A stretch of 12,381 bases of DNA from Phoronis ovalis. Lineage: Eukaryota > Phoronida > Phoronidae. Every line of letters begins with the position of its first letter. The first letter of the stretch is position 1. Shown one piece after another: positions 8,405 through 12,381 of this stretch. The stretch spans positions 1 to 12,381 of the forward strand of contig JAOXYB010045603.1 in NCBI GenBank assembly GCA_028565635.1, written 5' to 3'. The notes beneath the pieces were generated by a model. It had not been told where the DNA came from and searched no databases. It was given only the letters and a program-made list of their open reading frames with translations. The position numbers and the translations under genes were made by a program.

Positions 8405-8413
8405 CATTATCAG

Positions 8414-9257
8414 AGGTATATTCAGGTAATATTCTGGGGAATACATATATACATTTGACTAGAGTTCATTATATGTCCCGTGGATCTTGGTCAGAATTAA
8501 TATGAGACACATAAAGGTGCATTTATGGTTAAAAAGATCTATTTTGCACAGTTAAACAATATTTTTGTTTCTATTTATGAGGGCTTATGAATTTTTAGAA
8601 ATCAAACATTTTTGAAAACTAGTGTTTGAATCCAGAACTTGAAGAATTTTTTTATGTATAACAATATAGTTTGTAAAATCTTGTGGAGTCTGTTCATGAA
8701 GAAATATTCAGTTCCGTTAGTCCCTTTTCATGACGTTTTATTTCAGCACGTATTTTGTAGTAAATAGTATTCTTGCAAGGGCAATTTATGAACAGACTAT
8801 GTAAAATTGCAAACATCTGAATGTTTATGTTCATTAGGGATTATGAGGGTACATATTTTTGGAAAATTAGAAAAACCTGTACATTTGGGTGAATCAATTT
8901 GGAGAAATTATTAAAAGGTAATAAATTTTGTCTGTAGAAATAGAGATGTTCTACTGCTCAATGAATAAGGAAGATGTATTTGCAGTTTCAATCAATGTTT
9001 TGGCTTCAGGTATTGAAGACCACAATTATATTATTTGCTATTATTAGCTAACTAAAACAGCTACATGTAGATGAAATGCAATTATGTCTTTGAGATGACA
9101 TTTATGAAACATTTATGACATTGTGATTTTGTACTGCACTTTTTAAAAATTGTATAAATTTGTTAAAGTTGAGCTGAAGTGTGGTAGTTTTAGAAATACT
9201 TCAGCTTTATCTGCCTGTGTATATGATTATTTTTGCAAAGGCTTGAAATATTTTGTC
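8414..9257. other. Intergenic sequence upstream of the CUB gene
   Basis: I see no gene here. A short ATG-led frame (8946-9044, 33 codons) and a B-box-like GTTTGAATCC (8624-8633) are both isolated signals. Any promoter or 5' UTR exon of the CUB gene would lie toward the right end. Confidence 0.35.
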
Positions 9258-9263
9258 TATAAA
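9258..9263 (+). promoter_or_regulatory. Possible TATA box of the CUB-domain gene
   Basis: TATAAA lies 56 bases upstream of the start codon. With initiation about 30 bases downstream, the 5' UTR would be roughly 20-25 nt. Alternatively the AACCAG ending at 9286 could be an acceptor from an upstream non-coding exon, so the assignment is weak. Confidence 0.25.
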
Positions 9264-9313
9264 TGAATGAAAATATTTGTAACCAGGTGAACATTTGAAA
9301 GTGCTATTCACAG

Positions 9314-9368
9314 ATGAATGTGTTTCTACAGTCTTGTGCTTTGGTGTCACTGATTGGTTCCATTAATG
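9314..9368 (+). CDS. CUB gene exon 1: signal peptide
   Basis: ATG at 9314 is followed by 18 codons and one base before gtaagt (9369). An in-frame TGA at 9296-9298 limits the start, and no other in-frame ATG is available. The hydrophobic run FLQSCALVSLIG and the AYHC junction formed with exon 2 give a plausible cleavage site after A19. The split codon G|CA agreeing with the next exon is strong support. An overlapping out-of-frame ATG lies at 9318. Confidence 0.75.
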
Positions 9369-11598
9369 GTAAGTATAATGCTTATTATTCCTCTTGTTGA
9401 TTCTTGTTTCTTACAACTTGAAGTTATAAGTGTTAGCCAGTTCAGTTTCTTGTAGAAGTTCCAAGTCTTCCACCAGAGGGAGATTTGTTAACTAGCCTAG
9501 CATTTGAAAAAATAAAATAAATGTAAAAATTTAGTTTAATTTCTGATAATTCCTTTTAAAACAATTTCTAATTACTTTCTACATTTTGAAACAAAACTAA
9601 CAAACAGATGTGTGAATTTTCAACAAAAAAAATGCAACTTGTCTATATTGCAGCAGTACTGACTTTGGTATTATATAGTAGGCATGCAACAAAGGGGGAC
9701 TTTTAGGAAGAACAAAGATTATATATTAGTGATTATATATATGACACTGCAACAATTCAGTACAATTTTATTTTAATAATTTTTTTGATATTAAGCTTCT
9801 TTAAATAAAATTCCCTCTCCCTCTTAAACTGGGCTTCCCTATCAATTTCAATGTTAAGTACCAGTCAGAAATGTTATCATCAATTAGTGGTGTGTAATAT
9901 GGGAAAAATGACAAATTTTATCAACACGGCATTTGCAACAAGCAAATCTGGCACCAACTTATCATTTTGCCACCAAATGGCTCATGGATTGTCATAGTAT
10001 AATGTATTATCCCTTTTTAGGATCCAGAACTTTGAGATAGTAATAATAATGTTTTGCTATGTGTCTTTAGCATACCATTGCAATAAGTTGTATTCAAGTG
10101 ACACTTATCCTAGAGGGCGCTTTAAATCTCCACACTATCCTGAACCATATCCATCTAAAGCAAGATGCCGCTATGTATTTAAGAGAGCTGAAACTGGCAG
10201 AACAAGAATAAGTTTTGATGTTGTCGACTTGGCACCACCTTCTGCAAATGGGTAAAGTAATCAGTTTTTCTGTACTCGGTGGATGATATTCAGTCAGATA
10301 TCAGTGAAGGACCCAATGCTTAGAAACAAGCTTTGATGCAAACTGTATCGATTTTATCTGATTCTTTCCTTTTTTGTGTTATAGAAATTTTAAGAAAATA
10401 TAATTTCTTACAAAGCTTTTTTTATCCTTTCATAAAATATACAAATTTTCTCATTTTGTTATCTAAATTTGTATATTTTATGAAAGGATAAAAATTGAAA
10501 TATCAAAGAGATATTGCATAATAAATTATAAATAAATATTCACCTGAGCTTCATCTACATGTTTGTTCGAAAAAAAAGCTTATAAATATCCATAATTTTT
10601 TTCTGAATAAGCTGTCGATCTAGCCTGAGACTAGTTAGCTATTGTAAGGAAATAAAACGAAATGGCAGGACTGATGTTGTTATGGAAACTTGTCAAATTT
10701 ACAAAATAAAATTTCTGTTTGGTTTAAATTTCAGTGTTTCAATCATAAAATTATTAAGCTGTAAACCGATTGGATTGATACCATTGATATTTCAGGTTAT
10801 GCGAAACAGAATGCATTCAGATTTACTTCATCACTAGCAATTCCCAACAAAAATATCAAGGTCACTTTTGTGGCAGGCAACATCCTGATCCTCTCATTTC
10901 CAGTGCGGACAAAGTGGTAGTGATTTATTATAAAGGAAAGCAACTCAAACGTAAAGGATTCCTGGGACGATTTGAATTTCTTGATGAACGTAAATATGAC
11001 ATTACATGATCTAATGATCTTAAATTATATCAAACTGCTGTGACCCATTATGACATTGACCTCTAACCTCAGCAACTTGAAGTTAATATCTTTTGAGACC
11101 AGAAGTAAAAATGCTATCAGCCTTTGCATGGATTTGTCTTTCCCTCTAAATAGGTGTTCATGAGAAATAGTTGAATATGGCGACTGCTTGTAACAATGAC
11201 TTTTATAGCTGTTACTGTATATAAATTTCCAAAAACAAAATATAACTAATCTTTGGTTTTGTATATACCGTAGTTAACTGAAATCTAAAATCAAAGTTTT
11301 TACTGATGTATGCAACTTTTGAAAGGATGCCAGTTCAGTAAGTTGCTAATCTATAAAAGTTACACAGAAAAGTTTACTTATTACAGTGTGCTGAACATAT
11401 GTTTTCTTGCAGGAAAAAGAATTTTTCCACACTCAGAAGAAAACTGTGGTCTTGATTTTGTCACGGGTACAACAGGGCAACTGAGTTCTCCAGGATTTCC
11501 TAACCCATTTATTCCAAAGGTGTATTGTACTTGGGTGATTAAAGTTGACCCATGGAAACAAATTCTTATAACGGTTACAGAATTGGAATTACCAAATG
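9314..11598 (+). CDS. Secreted or membrane CUB-domain protein, N-terminal 205 residues (four exons, 3' partial)
   Basis: Exons 9314-9368, 10071-10251, 10796-10989 and 11413-11598 join in one frame (phases 1,2,1, leaving phase 1 at the right edge). Residues 1-19 form a signal peptide (MNVFLQSCALVSLIGSINA). CUB1 covers about 22-141. C22 and C51 bracket the FKSPHYPEPYP signature, C81 with C104 form the second pair (FCG at 103-105), and the domain closes with GFLGRFEF. A short RKR linker follows. CUB2 begins at C155, with SSPGFPNPF and C182-TW, and is cut at N205 by an intron. CUB domains mediate extracellular protein binding, often Ca2+-dependent. Tandem N-terminal CUBs occur in NETO/SOL-1-type receptor auxiliaries, PCOLCE, tolloids and LRP-type proteins. 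Nothing visible decides among these, so no symbol is given. Confidence 0.8.
9369..10070 (+). other. Intron 1 of the CUB gene
   Basis: A 702-nt phase-1 intron ending in tgtgtctttag. It contains AT-rich sequence with TATATA runs near 9720-9740. I see no repeat with definable borders and no RNA gene. Confidence 0.55.
10071..10251 (+). CDS. CUB gene exon 2: first half of CUB1
   Basis: The acceptor is tgtgtctttag and the donor gtaaag at 10252. The exon is 181 nt, entering in phase 1 and leaving in phase 2. It encodes YHCNKLYSSDTYPRGRFKSP, then HYPEPYPSKARCRYVF and the beta strand RISFDVVDLAPP, the standard opening of a CUB domain. Confidence 0.85.
10252..10795 (+). other. Intron 2 of the CUB gene, with a long perfect hairpin
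   Basis: A 544-nt phase-2 intron ending in tgatatttcag. Its notable content is the inverted repeat at 10419-10494, described separately. Confidence 0.6.
10419..10494. repeat. Perfect inverted repeat, 30-bp arms, 16-nt loop
   Basis: The left arm 10419-10448 (TTTTTATCCTTTCATAAAAT onward) is exactly the reverse complement of 10465-10494, separated by 10449-10464. RNA from this intron would fold into a 30-bp stem. It may be a recent palindromic duplication, a minimal MITE or a structured RNA; there is no further evidence for any of these. Confidence 0.9.
10796..10989 (+). CDS. CUB gene exon 3: second half of CUB1
   Basis: The acceptor is tgatatttcag and the donor gtaaat at 10990. The exon is 194 nt, phase 2 in and phase 1 out. 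It encodes LCETECIQIYF, then YQGHFCGRQHPDPLISSADK, the strand VVVIYY and the closing GFLGRFEFLDE. The usual CxxD of Ca2+-binding CUBs reads CETE here, with an additional cysteine (C85). Confidence 0.85.
10990..11412 (+). other. Intron 3 of the CUB gene
   Basis: A 423-nt phase-1 intron between the CUB1 and CUB2 coding exons. No repeat or RNA gene was recognised. It ends in tgttttcttgcag. Confidence 0.55.
11413..11598 (+). CDS. CUB gene exon 4: linker and first half of CUB2
   Basis: The acceptor is tgttttcttgcag and the donor gtaagc at 11599. The exon is 186 nt, phase 1/1. It encodes the basic linker RKRIFPHSEEN, then C155-GLDFVTGTTGQLSSPGFPNP, C182-TWVIKVD and the strand ILITVTELELPNG. The C155 to C182 spacing of 27 is typical of CUB domains. 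The second half of this domain is not in the window. Confidence 0.8.
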
Positions 11599-12381
11599 GT
11601 AAGCAGTTTTGTAGACATTTGTTTGATATTGATGCCAACATCATTTATTTCCTCCTTGAATTTCAGAGCCCGGCTATAAACCTCTGCTTTATCATTTAAA
11701 ACTTTGATATTTTATGGTTTCTTACTTCTCAAATTTTATATCATCGTAGCCTCCTTTTAGAGACCCAGATATAACTTGACCTTTTCCCTGCCTGTCAATC
11801 AATGGAACTGGAGTGCCTCAGATTTTTGAAATATTCCTGTTTTTTAACTGAATGATGCCCTTTTAAAAATATGAATGTCTGAAAAAATGATAATTTTCTA
11901 TGAGTAGAATTTTGACTCGGAAGGGTCATACTTCTGAATAAAACGAAATTTAAAAATTCTGAGACATGGTTTTAGAGATCTCTACTTAGGGTTAATTTTA
12001 ACCAATTACAGTTTTGCATCTACGGGGGTGTTGAGGTTTATTTTTTATTGAAGTTTGTCTTCTAAAAAAAGTGATTTCACTTAAAAAATGGTAACCTTAT
12101 TGGTTATATAATCATGTGGCAAATAGGAATCAAAAACAATTTTCATAATCTTCTACTTAGTACCTTTCCAAAAAGATATACTTTTACCATGTTATTTTTT
12201 CATATACGGTAATTCTTCTCAAATTCATACAAAATTAAAATAATTATTTTTTTTAATTTTGGGGGGTGTACGAAATTTGGGAAATACAAAATTCTCCGAA
12301 AATTTGGGTGTACGAATTCTCGGAAACTATAATAAATGCGTAAAGGGGGTGTACGAACATGGGAATTCCCGAAAAATATTT
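11599..12381 (+). other. Intron 4 of the CUB gene (5' part), running off the window
   Basis: No second-half CUB exon is visible. A possible alternative terminal exon (11667-11707) and a three-copy motif array (12264-12357) lie within it. The rest is AT-rich and unassigned. Confidence 0.5.
12264..12357. repeat. Three spaced copies of GGGTGTACGAA
   Basis: The 11-mer occurs exactly at 12264-12274, 12306-12316 and 12347-12357, at spacings of 42 and 41 bases. Each copy is followed a few bases later by GGGAA or CGGAA. This looks like a degenerate tandem repeat of about 41 bp, or the edge of a larger element continuing to the right. Confidence 0.8.

Larger units (their letters stand above)
7843..8413. 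mobile_element. Compound foldback/MITE element, 553 bp, with 9-bp target-site duplication
   Basis: CATTATCAG occurs at 7843-7851 and again at 8405-8413, directly flanking an element (7852-8404) whose ends are perfect 20-bp inverted repeats starting AGGAACATCAAGTTAGCAGA. The terminal arms are long and built from a 28-bp unit, AAGTTAGCAGATAGCAGATG plus AAAAAGTC. It occurs once before a partial copy on the left (7861-7888) and more often, with variants, on the right (8326-8404). A third GCAGAT-rich block (8077-8170) sits in the middle between two A/T tracts (about 7935-8076 and 8171-8280). There is no ORF. A 9-bp duplication and long TIRs recall Mutator-like or foldback non-autonomous elements; that family call is inference. 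Confidence 0.85.

Noticed and set aside
8624-8633. GTTTGAATCC as the B box of a tRNA gene or SINE
   Set aside because: There is no A box at the right distance and no cloverleaf-compatible flanks.
8946-9044. 33-codon ATG-led frame upstream of the CUB gene as its first exon
   Set aside because: It does not encode a signal peptide and gives no phase-1 donor that fits exon 2. The 9314-9368 exon fits on both counts.
11381-11644. 87-codon minus-strand open frame
   Set aside because: It is the antisense shadow of the CUB2 exon 11413-11598.

Overview
The window is animal nuclear DNA: AT-rich, with short exons bounded by GT-AG introns, AATAAA poly(A) signals and many small non-autonomous DNA transposons. 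Both genes are of animal type, and the intron density and repeat load suggest an invertebrate, perhaps marine. I cannot name the phylum. There is no sign of bacterial organisation such as operons, ribosome binding sites or CRISPR.

Left gene (375-4748, plus strand). Eight exons join in one frame with consistent phases (0,0,0,0,2,2,2) to encode the last 272 residues of a larger protein ending at a TGA at 4746-4748. I read it as the C-terminal part of MMS22L, the partner of TONSL in homologous-recombination rescue of broken replication forks. Its 5' exons lie left of the window. Two introns carry inverted-repeat elements (1064-1190 and 4341-4652).

Middle (4749-9313). After the MMS22L 3' end (AATAAA at 4817-4822) come about 4.5 kb with no convincing gene. 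This stretch holds a mariner-like short element (5066-5581), one suspiciously long ORF of unknown meaning (6091-6441), a perfect 39-bp tandem duplication (7020-7106), and a 553-bp compound foldback transposon with a clear 9-bp target-site duplication (7852-8404).

Right gene (from 9314, plus strand, running off the right edge). A short first exon encodes a signal peptide. It is spliced in phase 1 to a two-exon CUB domain and then to the first half of a second CUB domain. The product is secreted or a type I membrane protein with at least two N-terminal CUB domains. Its exact family (for example NETO/SOL-1-like) cannot be decided without the rest. One of its introns holds a perfect 30-bp-arm hairpin (10419-10494), and three spaced copies of an 11-base motif sit at the window edge.

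The two genes lie in the same orientation but have no evident functional link. I found no multi-gene system. The unusual content lies in the transposon architectures and a few gene-structure details, listed as findings.
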